A DNA stretch of 64,000 nucleotides from Agrococcus sp. SL85 (GTDB lineage: Bacteria; Actinomycetota; Actinomycetes; Actinomycetales; Microbacteriaceae): positions 2,542,001 through 2,606,000 of the forward strand of contig NZ_CP113066.1 in assembly GCF_026625845.1 (NCBI RefSeq). Reading direction: 5' to 3'. Made by a program: the position numbers and the translations under genes. Every line of letters starts with the position of its first letter. Position 1 is the stretch's first letter. Shown one piece after another: positions 8,873 through 18,019 of the stretch. The notes beneath the pieces are model-generated. The model searched no databases. It had not been told where the DNA came from and saw only the letters and a program-made list of their open reading frames with translations.

Positions 8873-9508
8873 TCAGCCCGCGAGGGCCGAGGGCCGGGGC
8901 GCGAGCACCGCGGCGACGATCGCCTCGATCGCGAACTCGGTGGCGCCCGCGAGGTCGACGTCGCGGGGCGAGAGCAGCCACTGCACCTGGAGGCCGTCCA
9001 TGACGGCGAGGATCGCGGCCGCTGCGTGGTCGACGGCGCCGGGCTGCTCGACCCCCCGCTCGGCGCACACGCGGCGGAAGGCCGCGTCGATCTCGAGGCG
9101 CAGGGTGCGGTAGCGCCCCTCGAAGTACTCGCGCCCCGGGTTGTCGTCGGTCACCGACTCGGCGGAGAGCACCGCGTAGGCCTGCACGATGCCCGCGCGA
9201 TCGGCGTTCGCGATCGCGGTCGAGACGAGGTGGCGGAAGAGCTCGATGCCGTCGGGCATGTGCTGCCCCTCGAAGTCGGCGACGTCGGTGCGGTCGCGGT
9301 GCTCGAGCACCGCGAGCAGCAGCTGGTCCTTCGAGCCGAAGTGGTGCAGGATCCCCGCGTGCGTCATGCCGACCTGGTCGGCGATGTCCTGCAGGGTGCC
9401 GCCCGAGAACCCCTTGGCGCCGAAGATGTCGACGGCCGCGTCGAGGATCTCGCGGCGGCGCACGAGGGTCGCCGCCCTCGGCCTCGGCTGTCGCCGCTCG
9501 TCGTCCAT
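8873..9508 (-). CDS. TetR/AcrR-family transcriptional regulator
   Basis: 211 residues. The N-terminal HTH (ILDAAVDIFGAKGFSGGTLQDIADQVGMTHAGILHHFGSKDQLL) is textbook TetR, and the C-terminal ligand domain is all-helical. Start ATG 9508 has GAGGAGGAGCG immediately upstream. It is divergently placed from the oligosaccharide-type ABC operon, with a 24-bp inverted repeat in the shared 186-bp gap, so it probably represses both itself and the transporter. Confidence 0.9.
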   Translation of the reverse strand: MDDERRQPRPRAATLVRRREILDAAVDIFGAKGFSGGTLQDIADQVGMTHAGILHHFGSKDQLLLAVLEHRDRTDVADFEGQHMPDGIELFRHLVSTAIANADRAGIVQAYAVLSAESVTDDNPGREYFEGRYRTLRLEIDAAFRRVCAERGVEQPGAVDHAAAAILAVMDGLQVQWLLSPRDVDLAGATEFAIEAIVAAVLAPRPSALAG

Positions 9509-9586
9509 CGCTCCTCCTCGGGGTGCCACGCGAGTCTATGCACCCGGCGGCGGTGATGCCCCTGGTCTCGCAGCGTCGCGTTGCAA

Positions 9587-9610
9587 AACTTACTTACTTG
9601 ATAGTAAGTT
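9587..9610. promoter_or_regulatory. Probable TetR operator upstream of the ABC/GH3 operon
   Basis: Inverted repeat AACTTACT-N8-AGTAAGTT (a shorter ACTTAC-N6-GTAAGT reading is nested at 9592-9609). It is an AT-rich island in otherwise GC-rich DNA between the divergent tetR gene (start 9508) and the substrate-binding protein (start 9695). The size and symmetry fit a TetR-dimer site. Confidence 0.7.
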
Positions 9611-9694
9611 ACACCGCGACCCACCCTCGACGACGAGACTGCGACGCCACGCGACGCTCCTCCCCTCGCTGAGGACCATCACGAAGGAGAAGCA

Positions 9695-11353
9695 ATGACG
9701 CTCAGGTCCTCCCTCGCCGCGGCAGGCCTCGCCGCGGCACTGGTGCTCACCGGCTGCGCAGCCGGCTCGGGCGCCGAGCCGGGCGCGCAGGCGTCGGGCG
9801 CCGCGCTCACGATCGCGAAGCCCGACGGCGCCATCACGACCGAGTCGCACAACCCGTACCTGGGCGACTCGTCGGCCTCGAAGTACGGCTACGCCAAGGT
9901 GATCTTCGAGCCGCTCGCGCTCGTCAACCCCACGGGCGACCTCGAGACGACGCCGTGGCTCGCGGAGTCGGTCGAGTGGAACGCCGACTACACGGCCGTG
10001 ACCGTCGTGCCGCGCGCCGACGTCCTGTGGAGCGACGGCACGCCCTTCACGGGCGACGACATCGTCTACACCTTCGGCCAGTTCCTCGACGGCCGCCTGG
10101 CCGATGCGGGCGGGCTCAACTACGAGGGCGCCACGGTCGACGGCGACGCGGTCACGCTGACCTTCGCCGACTCGAAGTTCACCTCGCAGGCGCGCGTCCT
10201 GCACACGCCGATCGTCCCGAAGCACATCTGGGAGGGCATCGAGGACCCGAACACCGACCCGCTCACGGGCGAGGGCCTCGCGGTCGGCACCGGCCCCTAC
10301 GTGCTCGACACCTGGACCACCGAGTCCGTCACGCTGACGGCCAACCCCGACTACTGGGGCGGCGAGCTCGCGGTGCCGCAGCTCAACTACGTCTCCTACG
10401 GCGACAACGCCGCGCTGACGACCGCGCTCGTCTCCGGCGAGGCCGACTGGGCGCAGGCCTTCATCCCGCAGATCGAGGCGAGCTACCTCGCGGCCGACGA
10501 GCACAACCAGTACCTCGTCTCCCCCACCGCGGGCGCCGGCACGCTCTTCATGAACCTCCAGTCGGAGCCCTTCGACGACATCGCGCTGCGCCAGGCGCTC
10601 GCGTGGACGATCGACCGCCAGGCCTACGTCGACATCGCCCGCGAGGGCTCCAGCAGCCCCGTCTGGAGCGCCACGGGCCTCGGCGAGGTGCTCGAGGGCG
10701 AGATCCTGCCCCAGCATCAGGACGACGTCTACGCCGTCGACGTCGAGCGGGCCCGCGGCATCCTCGAGGACGCCGGCTACACCTGGGAGGCCGAGCGCCT
10801 CATGGACCCCGAGGGCGAGCCCGTCTCGTTCACGCTCTCGGTGCCCGCCGGCTGGAGCGACTGGAACACCGCCCAGGCGCTCATCGCGGAGGAGCTCGAC
10901 GAGGCCCTCGGCATCGAGGTCCGCGTCGACCAGCCCGACTGGGGCGGCTGGGACGCCGCCCGCCAGGAGGGCTCGTTCCAGGCGATCATCCACTGGCTCG
11001 AGGACACCGGCAACGCGTACGGCATGTACACCTCCACGATGGACCCGAAGTGGATCGTCGACGACCTCGCGCAGTTCAACTTCGGCCGCTTCGAGGACCC
11101 CGCGGTCACCGACGCGCTGAACGCCTACGCGGGCGCCGCGTCCGACGACGAGCGCCAGGAGGCCCTCGCCGTCATGCAGGACGCGTTCGTCGAGAACGTC
11201 CCGGCGATCCCGCTCGGCTCGCACCCGCTGCTCGGCGAGTTCAACACGCGCAACTACGTCGGCTGGCCCTCGGAGGAGGACCAGTACGCCTCCGGCGACC
11301 CGACGCAGCCGGGGATCGTGCAGATCCTCACGCAGCTGACCCCCGCCCAGTGA
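9695..11353 (+). CDS. Family-5 ABC transporter substrate-binding lipoprotein
   Basis: 552 residues. The lipoprotein signal ends LVLTGC (lipid-attached C21); an SBP_bac_5 (DppA/OppA-like) domain fills about 70-540, with family signatures such as DGTPFTGDDIVYTF and GTGPYVLD. The protein would be tethered outside the membrane and bind the imported solute. Family 5 carries peptides, nickel, and also oligosaccharides; because the operon ends with a GH3 glycosidase, a sugar ligand is favoured. A strong hairpin follows the stop, which would allow more binding protein than the downstream subunits. Confidence 0.9.
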   Translation: MTLRSSLAAAGLAAALVLTGCAAGSGAEPGAQASGAALTIAKPDGAITTESHNPYLGDSSASKYGYAKVIFEPLALVNPTGDLETTPWLAESVEWNADYTAVTVVPRADVLWSDGTPFTGDDIVYTFGQFLDGRLADAGGLNYEGATVDGDAVTLTFADSKFTSQARVLHTPIVPKHIWEGIEDPNTDPLTGEGLAVGTGPYVLDTWTTESVTLTANPDYWGGELAVPQLNYVSYGDNAALTTALVSGEADWAQAFIPQIEASYLAADEHNQYLVSPTAGAGTLFMNLQSEPFDDIALRQALAWTIDRQAYVDIAREGSSSPVWSATGLGEVLEGEILPQHQDDVYAVDVERARGILEDAGYTWEAERLMDPEGEPVSFTLSVPAGWSDWNTAQALIAEELDEALGIEVRVDQPDWGGWDAARQEGSFQAIIHWLEDTGNAYGMYTSTMDPKWIVDDLAQFNFGRFEDPAVTDALNAYAGAASDDERQEALAVMQDAFVENVPAIPLGSHPLLGEFNTRNYVGWPSEEDQYASGDPTQPGIVQILTQLTPAQ

Positions 11354-11390
11354 CCGACGACCAGTGATCGACGACCAGTGATCGACGTCC
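11349..11390. repeat. Three 14-bp tandem repeats across the stop codon of the binding-protein gene
   Basis: Units of the form AGTGAYCGACGWCC occur at 11349-11362, 11363-11376 and 11377-11390. The first contains the natural TGA stop; the others repeat an in-line TGA. They abut the hairpin at 11389-11427. Confidence 0.85.
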
Positions 11391-11427
11391 GCGGGGCGGG
11401 CGCGGGCCATCCGCGCCCGCCCCGCGG
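11389..11427 (+). terminator. Strong intra-operon hairpin (partial terminator or mRNA stabiliser)
   Basis: Perfect 17-bp GC stem (11389-11405 and 11411-11427) with a 5-nt loop between the binding-protein gene and the ATPase genes. At this position such hairpins commonly cause partial termination or protect the upstream mRNA, giving excess binding protein. Confidence 0.7.
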
Positions 11428-11457
11428 GCACCCCTCCGCGAGAGCGAGCGCACCACG

Positions 11458-12278
<821 letters not shown>

Positions 12279-12282
<4 letters not shown>

Positions 12283-13085
12283 GCGTGCTCGAGCTCGACC
12301 GCGTGTCGAAGGTGTACTCCGTGCGCGGCGCCGGCCAGCTGCGCGCCCTCGACGAGGTGAGCTTCACCCTCGAGTCCGGCCAGACGATCGGCCTCGTCGG
12401 CCAGTCCGGCAGCGGCAAGTCGACGATCGCCCGCATCCTCACGCAGCTCGAGACCCCCACGAGCGGCGAGGTGCGCCTCGACGGCGCACCCGTACCGCGC
12501 CGGGGCAAGGGCCTGCGCGCCTACCGGCAGCAGCTGCGCATGGTCTTCCAGGACCCCTTCGCCTCGCTGAACCCCTACCACTCCATCCGACACCACGTGG
12601 AGCGCCCGCTGCGGCTCGACCGCGTCGTGCCCGCCGCGGAGCTCGACGCCGAGGTGCGGCGCCTGCTCGAGCGCGTGCGCCTCGATCCGGACGCGGTCAT
12701 CGACCGCCGCCCGCACGAGCTCTCCGGCGGCCAGCGGCAGCGCGTCGCGATCGCCCGGGCGCTCGCCTCGCGGCCGCGCCTGCTCGTCGCCGACGAGCCC
12801 GTCTCGATGCTCGACGTCTCGATCCGCCTGGGCGTGCTGCACCTGCTCGCCGAGCTGCAGCGCGAGGAGGGCCTCGGGGTGCTCTACATCACGCACGACC
12901 TCGCGACCGCGCGGCACTTCAGCGACGAGATCATCGTGCTCAACCAGGGCCGCATCGTGGAGCGCGGGACGGCGGACGACGTCATCCTGCGCCCCCAGCA
13001 TCCCTACACGCAGGAGCTGCGCGCGGCCTCCCCCGACCCCGAGCGCCACTTCGCAGGAACCGGAACCCAGGGAGGCGCACGATGA
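12279..13085 (+). CDS. ABC transporter ATP-binding protein (DppF-type)
   Basis: 268 residues with Walker A GQSGSGKST (41-49), signature LSGGQRQR and Walker B LLVADEPVSMLDVSIR, typical of DppF/OppF. It is the second ATPase of the importer and also lacks a long C-terminal extension. It overlaps both neighbours by 4 bp, which indicates translational coupling within the operon. Confidence 0.92.
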
Positions 13086-14161
13086 CCGCCGTCGAACCGC
13101 AGGAGCGCCCGCTCGCGGCGTCCGACCCCATCGCCGCAGGCACCGCCGGCGCCGCCACCCAGCGCGGCGCGCGCATCCCGTGGCGCTTCCTCGGCGGCCG
13201 CGCGCTCTTCTACCTCGTGACGCTGTGGGCCGCGATCACGATCAACTTCTTCCTGCCGCGGCTCATGAAGGGCGACGCCGTCGACCAGTACCTCGCGCGC
13301 AACCGGGATGTGAGCCCCGAGGCCGCCGAGGCGCTGCGCGTGCTGCTCGGGCTCGACTCCGACCGCAGCCTGCTCGAGCAGTACGGCGACTACTGGGGCC
13401 TGCTGCTGCAGGGCGACCTGGGCATCTCGCTGCTCCACGGCCTTCGCCCCGTCACCGAGGTCATCGCGCAGGCGCTGCCGTGGACGGTGGGGCTCGTGGG
13501 CCTCGCGACGCTGCTGTCGTTCGCCATCGGCACCGTCGGCGGCGCGATCGTCGGCTGGCGCCGCGGCAGCCGGCTCGAGGCGCTCGTGCCCATCACGACC
13601 TTCCTCGGCACGATCCCCTACTTCTGGATCGGCCTCCTCGCGATCGCGCTGTTCTCGGTGCAGCTCGGCTGGTTCCCCATCGGCAAGGCCTACGGCGTGG
13701 GCGTCGCCCCCGAGTGGTCGGCCGAGTTCATCGGCCAGGTGATCCACCACGGCACCCTGCCCGCGGCGACCATCGTCATCGCCTCGCTCGGCGGCTGGAT
13801 GCTGGGCATGCGCAACATGATGCTCACGGTGCTCGACGAGGACTACATCACCGTCGCGCGCGCCAAGGGGCTCCCCGACCGCCGCGTGCTGTGGCGCTAC
13901 GCGGCCCGCAACGCCGTGCTGCCGCAGATCCAGAGCTTCGCGCTCTCGATCGGCTTCATCGTCGGCGGCACGATCGTCATGGAGATGGTCTTCAGCTACC
14001 CGGGCCTCGGCAAGCTGCTGCTCGACGCCACCAACGCGAAGGACTACGCGCTCATGCAGGGCGTCTTCCTCATCATCACCCTGTCGGTGCTCATCGCCAA
14101 CGTGCTGGCCGATGTCGCCTACGCGTTCCTCGACCCGCGCACGCGGCAGACGGAGGCTTGA
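13082..14161 (+). CDS. ABC transporter permease (DppB-type)
   Basis: 359 residues with about six transmembrane segments. The cytoplasmic coupling loop reads ARAKGLPDRRVLWRYAARNAVLPQ, the EAA-like motif of binding-protein-dependent permeases. An extended Ala/Pro-rich N-terminus precedes the first helix (FYLVTLWAAITINFFLPRL, the DppB-family start). It forms the membrane channel with the next gene and overlaps the preceding ATPase by 4 bp. Confidence 0.92.
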   Translation: MTAVEPQERPLAASDPIAAGTAGAATQRGARIPWRFLGGRALFYLVTLWAAITINFFLPRLMKGDAVDQYLARNRDVSPEAAEALRVLLGLDSDRSLLEQYGDYWGLLLQGDLGISLLHGLRPVTEVIAQALPWTVGLVGLATLLSFAIGTVGGAIVGWRRGSRLEALVPITTFLGTIPYFWIGLLAIALFSVQLGWFPIGKAYGVGVAPEWSAEFIGQVIHHGTLPAATIVIASLGGWMLGMRNMMLTVLDEDYITVARAKGLPDRRVLWRYAARNAVLPQIQSFALSIGFIVGGTIVMEMVFSYPGLGKLLLDATNAKDYALMQGVFLIITLSVLIANVLADVAYAFLDPRTRQTEA

Positions 14162-14164
14162 GCC

Positions 14165-15202
14165 ATGGACGACGCGATGCCCACCACCGCCACCACCGCG
14201 ACCGCCGAGCACCCGCCCGCGGCACCGCCGGAGCGCGCGAGCCTCGGCGCCCGCATCTCGGCCGCCTTCGCGATGTTCCGCACCCCGAAGTCGATCGCGG
14301 GCCTCGTGATCCTCGGCGCCTTCGTGCTCGTCGCGCTCCTCGCCGACGTGCTCGCGCCCTACTCCCCCACGCAGCTCGACGCGACGGCCCGGCTGCAGCC
14401 GCCCTCGCCCGAGCACTGGCTCGGCACGACCCACATCGGCGAGGACGTCCTCAGCCAGGTGATCCACGGCACCCGCGGCGTCATCGTCGTCGGCTTCCTC
14501 GCCGCCGGCATCGCCACGCTCATCTCGGTCGTCGTCGGCGTCGTCTCCGGCTACCTCACGGGCTGGCGCAGCGAGGCGCTCTCGGCGCTCACGAACGTCT
14601 TCCTCGTGATCCCGGGCCTGCCGCTCATCATCATCGTCGCGGCCGCCGTCGAGGAGCCGCCGCTCATCCTCATCGCGGGCGTCCTGGGCCTCATCGGCTG
14701 GGCGTGGGGCGCGCGAGTGCTGCGCGCGCAGACGATGTCGCTCCGCAACCGCGACTTCGTGCTCGCGGCCAAGGCCAACGGCGAGCCGCTGCGGAGGATC
14801 ATCGCCGTCGAGATGCTGCCGAACCTCATGGCGCTCATCGCCGCGAGCTTCGTCGGCACCGTGACCGCCGCGATCCTCGGCCTCACGACGCTCTCGTTCA
14901 TCGGCGTCATCCCCGTCGACACCTACAACTGGGGCACGATCCTCAACTGGGCGAACGCGCAGGGCGCCTTCCGCCAGGGCCAGTGGTGGTGGTACCTGCC
15001 GCCGGGCCTGTGCATCGCCGCGATCGGCGTCGCGCTCTCGCTCATCAACTTCGGCATCGACGAGTACGTCAACCCGAGGCTGCGCTCCGCCGGCGAGCGG
15101 GCGCGCGCGATGCGCCGCAAGGGCCTCGACGCCCGCTCCGCCGTCACCGCGGTGCGCCAGCTCGTCACGACCGACACGACCCGACAGGACCGCTCCGCAT
15201 GA
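14165..15202 (+). CDS. ABC transporter permease (DppC-type)
   Basis: 345 residues. The N-terminal OppC-type segment (FRTPKSIAGLVILGAFVLVALLADVLAPYSPTQ) is followed by HWLGTTHIGEDVLSQVIHGTR, diagnostic for DppC/OppC. The coupling loop is LAAKANGEPLRRIIAVEMLPN. It has five or six helices. It starts three bases after the DppB-type stop, and its own stop overlaps the GH3 start by 4 bp, which ties the glycosidase to the transporter. Confidence 0.92.
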   Translation: MDDAMPTTATTATAEHPPAAPPERASLGARISAAFAMFRTPKSIAGLVILGAFVLVALLADVLAPYSPTQLDATARLQPPSPEHWLGTTHIGEDVLSQVIHGTRGVIVVGFLAAGIATLISVVVGVVSGYLTGWRSEALSALTNVFLVIPGLPLIIIVAAAVEEPPLILIAGVLGLIGWAWGARVLRAQTMSLRNRDFVLAAKANGEPLRRIIAVEMLPNLMALIAASFVGTVTAAILGLTTLSFIGVIPVDTYNWGTILNWANAQGAFRQGQWWWYLPPGLCIAAIGVALSLINFGIDEYVNPRLRSAGERARAMRRKGLDARSAVTAVRQLVTTDTTRQDRSA

Positions 15203-17454
15203 CGACGATCGACCTCACCACCGCGCCCTACCTCGACGCGAGCCGCCCCGTCGAGGAGCGCGTCGCCGACCTGCTCGGCCGCATGACGCTCGACGAGAAG
15301 ATCGGGCAGATGCTGCAGCTCGACGCGCGCGAGGACCTCGACGACATCGTGCTCGCGAAGCACGCGGGCTCGATCCTGCACGCCTCGCCCGCGAAGGTGC
15401 GCCGGGCGGCCGAGCTGACCGCCTCGACGCGCCTGGGCATCCCGCTGCTCGTGGCGGAGGACTGCATCCACGGCCACTCCTTCTGGGAGGGCGCGACCAT
15501 CTTCCCGACGCAGCTCGGCATGGCGGCGACGTGGGACGCGCCGCTCCTCGAGCGCGTCGCGCGCGCGACGGCCGCCGAGGTCGCGGCCACCGGCATCCAC
15601 TGGACCTTCTCGCCCGTGCTGTGCATCGCCCGCGACCTGCGCTGGGGCCGCGTCGGCGAGACCTTCGGCGAGGACCCGCACCTCATCGGCGAGCTCGCCT
15701 CGGCGATGGTGCGCGGCTACCAGGGCGACGGCCTGCACGACCGCGACGCGATCCTCGCGACCGCGAAGCACTTCGCCGGCTACTCCGAGACCCAGGGCGG
15801 CCGCGACGCGAGCGAGGCCGACATCTCGCGACGGAAGCTGCGCTCCTGGTTCCTGCCGCCCTTCGAGCGCGTCGCGCGCGAGGGCTGCCGCACCTTCATG
15901 CTCGGCTACCAGACGACCGACGGCGTGCCGATCACGGTGAACGACTGGCTGCTCAGCGAGGTGCTGCGCGGCGAGTGGGGCTACACCGGCACCCTCGTGA
16001 CCGACTGGGACAACGTGGGCCGCATGGTCTGGGAGCAGCAGGTGCAGCCCGACCACGCGCACGCGGCCGCCGCGGCCGTCAAGGCCGGCAACGACGTCAT
16101 CATGACGACGCCCGGCTTCTTCGAGGGCGCGCACGAGGCGATCGAGCGCGGCATGCTCGACGAGGCCGACGTCGACCGCGCCGTGGCCCGCATCCTCAGC
16201 CTCAAGCTGCGCTTCGGCCTCTTCGAGGACCCGCGCCTGCCGGACGACGAGCGCATCGCCGCCGTCATCGGCGCGCCCGCCCACGAGGCCCTGAACCTCG
16301 AGGTCGCGCGGCGCTCGCTCGTGCTGCTGCGCAACGACGGCAGCCTGCCGCTCGCCGAGGCGGGCGCGGCGAAGCGGATCGCGGTCGTCGGCCCGCTCGC
16401 GGACGACGCGCAGACGCAGCTGGGCGACTGGGCCGGCTCCTCCGGGCAGGTCGACTGGATGCCCGACGGCCACCCGCGCGAGCGGATCACGACGGTGCTC
16501 GACGGGCTCCGCGAGCTCGTGCCCGCCGGCTGGGACGTGGAGCACGCCCTCGGCGCCGAGATCCTCGACCTCGTCGAGGACCCGCGCGGCCCGGTCCTGC
16601 CGGACGGCCAGCCGCGGCCGCAGATCGTGCTGCCGAAGGAGCCCGACGAGGCGCAGATCGCCGCAGCCGTCGCCGCCGCGGAGCGCGCCGACCTCGTCGT
16701 CGCCGTCGTCGGCGACCGGATCGAGCTCGTCGGCGAGGGCCGGTCGACGGCCACGCTCGAGCTGCTCGGCGGGCAGCGGGCGATGCTCGAGGCGCTCGCC
16801 GCCACCGGCACGCCCATGGTCGTCGTGCTCCTGGCCTCGAAGCCGCTCGTGCTGCCGGAGGCCGTCGAGGGCGCCTCGCTCGTCTGGGCCGCGAGCCCCG
16901 GCATGCAAGGCGGCCGCGCGATCGCCGAGCTGCTGCTGGGCCGCATCGAGCCCGCGGGCCGGCTGCCGATCTCGTTCGCGCGCCACGTCGGCCAGCAGCC
17001 GACGTACTACAACCAGATCCGCGGCCAGCACGGCGACCGCTACGCCGACCTCACGCAGAGCCCCGCGTTCGCCTTCGGCGAGGGCCTGTCGTACACGACG
17101 GTCGAGTACCGCGACGCCGAGATCCTCACGGGCATCGTGCCCGTCGACGGCGAGGTGCGCGCCCGCGTGCGCCTGCGCAACACGGGCGAGCGGCCGGCCC
17201 ACGAGGTCGTGCAGGCCTACGTGCGCGATCGCGTCACCTCGGTGAGCTGGGCCGACCGCGAGCTGCAGGCGTTCCGCCGCGTCGTCGTGCAGCCCGGCGA
17301 GGAGGTCGTGGTCGAGCTCGCGGTGCCCGCCTCGGCGTGCTCGATCGTCGACGCCGCGGGGCGCCGCGTGGTCGAGCCGGGCGAGTTCGAGCTGCTGCTC
17401 GGCCCGTCGTCGCGCGAGGAGGCGCTGCTGCCGGTGCCGTTCCGCATCGCCTGA
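15199..17454 (+). CDS. Glycoside hydrolase family 3 (beta-glucosidase/xylosidase-like)
   Basis: 751 residues without a signal peptide, so cytoplasmic. The GH3 N-terminal barrel (about 20-330) carries the nucleophile D269 in LVTDWDN; the GH3 C-terminal domain spans about 370-600 and a FnIII-like domain about 655-745. MTLDEKIGQML and the KHFAGY motif are family hallmarks. It is the last gene of the operon and would hydrolyse the oligosaccharide brought in by the family-5 ABC system. The exact glycosidic specificity is not readable. Confidence 0.92.
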   Translation: MTTIDLTTAPYLDASRPVEERVADLLGRMTLDEKIGQMLQLDAREDLDDIVLAKHAGSILHASPAKVRRAAELTASTRLGIPLLVAEDCIHGHSFWEGATIFPTQLGMAATWDAPLLERVARATAAEVAATGIHWTFSPVLCIARDLRWGRVGETFGEDPHLIGELASAMVRGYQGDGLHDRDAILATAKHFAGYSETQGGRDASEADISRRKLRSWFLPPFERVAREGCRTFMLGYQTTDGVPITVNDWLLSEVLRGEWGYTGTLVTDWDNVGRMVWEQQVQPDHAHAAAAAVKAGNDVIMTTPGFFEGAHEAIERGMLDEADVDRAVARILSLKLRFGLFEDPRLPDDERIAAVIGAPAHEALNLEVARRSLVLLRNDGSLPLAEAGAAKRIAVVGPLADDAQTQLGDWAGSSGQVDWMPDGHPRERITTVLDGLRELVPAGWDVEHALGAEILDLVEDPRGPVLPDGQPRPQIVLPKEPDEAQIAAAVAAAERADLVVAVVGDRIELVGEGRSTATLELLGGQRAMLEALAATGTPMVVVLLASKPLVLPEAVEGASLVWAASPGMQGGRAIAELLLGRIEPAGRLPISFARHVGQQPTYYNQIRGQHGDRYADLTQSPAFAFGEGLSYTTVEYRDAEILTGIVPVDGEVRARVRLRNTGERPAHEVVQAYVRDRVTSVSWADRELQAFRRVVVQPGEEVVVELAVPASACSIVDAAGRRVVEPGEFELLLGPSSREEALLPVPFRIA

Positions 17455-17465
17455 GCCGGATGCTC

Positions 17466-17497
17466 GACGCCCGGACGCCAGCGCGGGTCCGGGCGTC
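17466..17497 (+). terminator. Terminator of the ABC-GH3 operon
   Basis: Perfect 11-bp stem (17466-17476 and 17487-17497) with a 10-nt loop, 12 bp after the GH3 stop. Confidence 0.8.
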
Positions 17498-17517
17498 GCT
17501 GTGCGCCGGCCGACGGA

Positions 17518-17547
17518 CGTCGGGGCGACAGGATTCGAACCCGCGAC
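17518..17547. repeat. Detached copy of the tRNA-Pro 3' end
   Basis: 29 of 30 bases match 17598-17627, the T-arm and acceptor 3' strand of tRNA-Pro, in the same orientation and 80 bp away. The rest of the interval does not fold as a tRNA. The 50 bp between the copies contains a GCGACGC/GCGTCGC hairpin and a 10-bp palindrome CACCGCGGTG. It could be an attachment-site scar or a local duplication. Confidence 0.85.
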
Positions 17548-17599
17548 GCACCGCGTCGCGCGCGGCGACACCGCGGTGGCGCGTGACGCAGGCAGGGCG

Positions 17600-17674
17600 T
17601 CGGGGCGACAGGATTCGAACCTGCGACCTCCCGCTCCCAAAGCGGGCGCTCTAGCCAAGCTGAGCTACGCCCCG
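17600..17674 (-). tRNA. tRNA-Pro (UGG anticodon)
   Basis: Full cloverleaf on the minus strand: acceptor CGGGGCG/CGCCCCG with discriminator A, D-arm GCTC/GAGC, anticodon stem CCCGC/GCGGG with loop TTTGGGA (anticodon TGG), and T-arm GCAGG-TTCGAAT-CCTGT. C1-G72 is the bacterial tRNA-Pro identity pair. CCA is not encoded. A TAGGCT -10-like hexamer lies at 17700-17705. Confidence 0.97.
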
Positions 17675-17762
17675 GGAGGATCGCTCCGCCCGAGGGCCCA
17701 GCCTAGCGTCGCGCCGACTGGTCGGGATCCGGCCGCCCACCGCCTCCCCGTCCGCGGACGAC

Positions 17763-17842
17763 GGGATGCGGGGCCGCGACCAGGTGCGCGAGCCCCGCAT
17801 CCCTGGATCCCCCAGGTGCGCCCGGTGTCCCTGACGCACCTG
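17763..17842. other. Cluster of inverted repeats in a non-coding gap
   Basis: The interval 17675-17955 shows no credible gene. It contains a 12-bp perfect inverted repeat (17763-17774 with 17792-17803), an overlapping CCTGG/CCAGG pair (17802-17816) and an 8-bp pair CAGGTGCG/CGCACCTG (17813-17820 with 17835-17842). The pairs can form alternative structures. Function unknown. Confidence 0.5.
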
Positions 17843-17955
17843 CGCATCGAGGGTTCGGCGCGGCGCCCCCATCGGATGGGACGCGGCGTGCCGCGGCCGC
17901 GGCCCCGACACGCCCGGGCCGAGCCGACCGATCCAGCGCGCTGACCGCATCGAAG

Positions 17956-18001
17956 CACGAGTGGAGGGCCGTGCTGTCAGGGGCACGGCCCTCCACTCGT
18001 G
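17956..18001. terminator. Terminator downstream of dipZ
   Basis: Perfect 19-bp stem (17956-17974 with 17983-18001) and the 8-nt loop TGTCAGGG, 18 bp past the dipZ stop. The core (GGAGGGCCG ... loop ... CGGCCCTCC) and the loop are the same as in the terminator after the divergent fasciclin gene. Confidence 0.8.
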
Positions 18002-18019
18002 TCTGCGGCTGGTCGCCGA

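Noticed and set aside
17518..17600. Possible second tRNA next to tRNA-Pro
   Set aside because: Only the T-arm and acceptor 3' strand are present; no anticodon or D-arm can be folded.
17694..18019. Several short overlapping open frames in the tRNA-Pro/dipZ gap
   Set aside because: No motif, no ribosome site, and they run across hairpins and the dipZ terminator.
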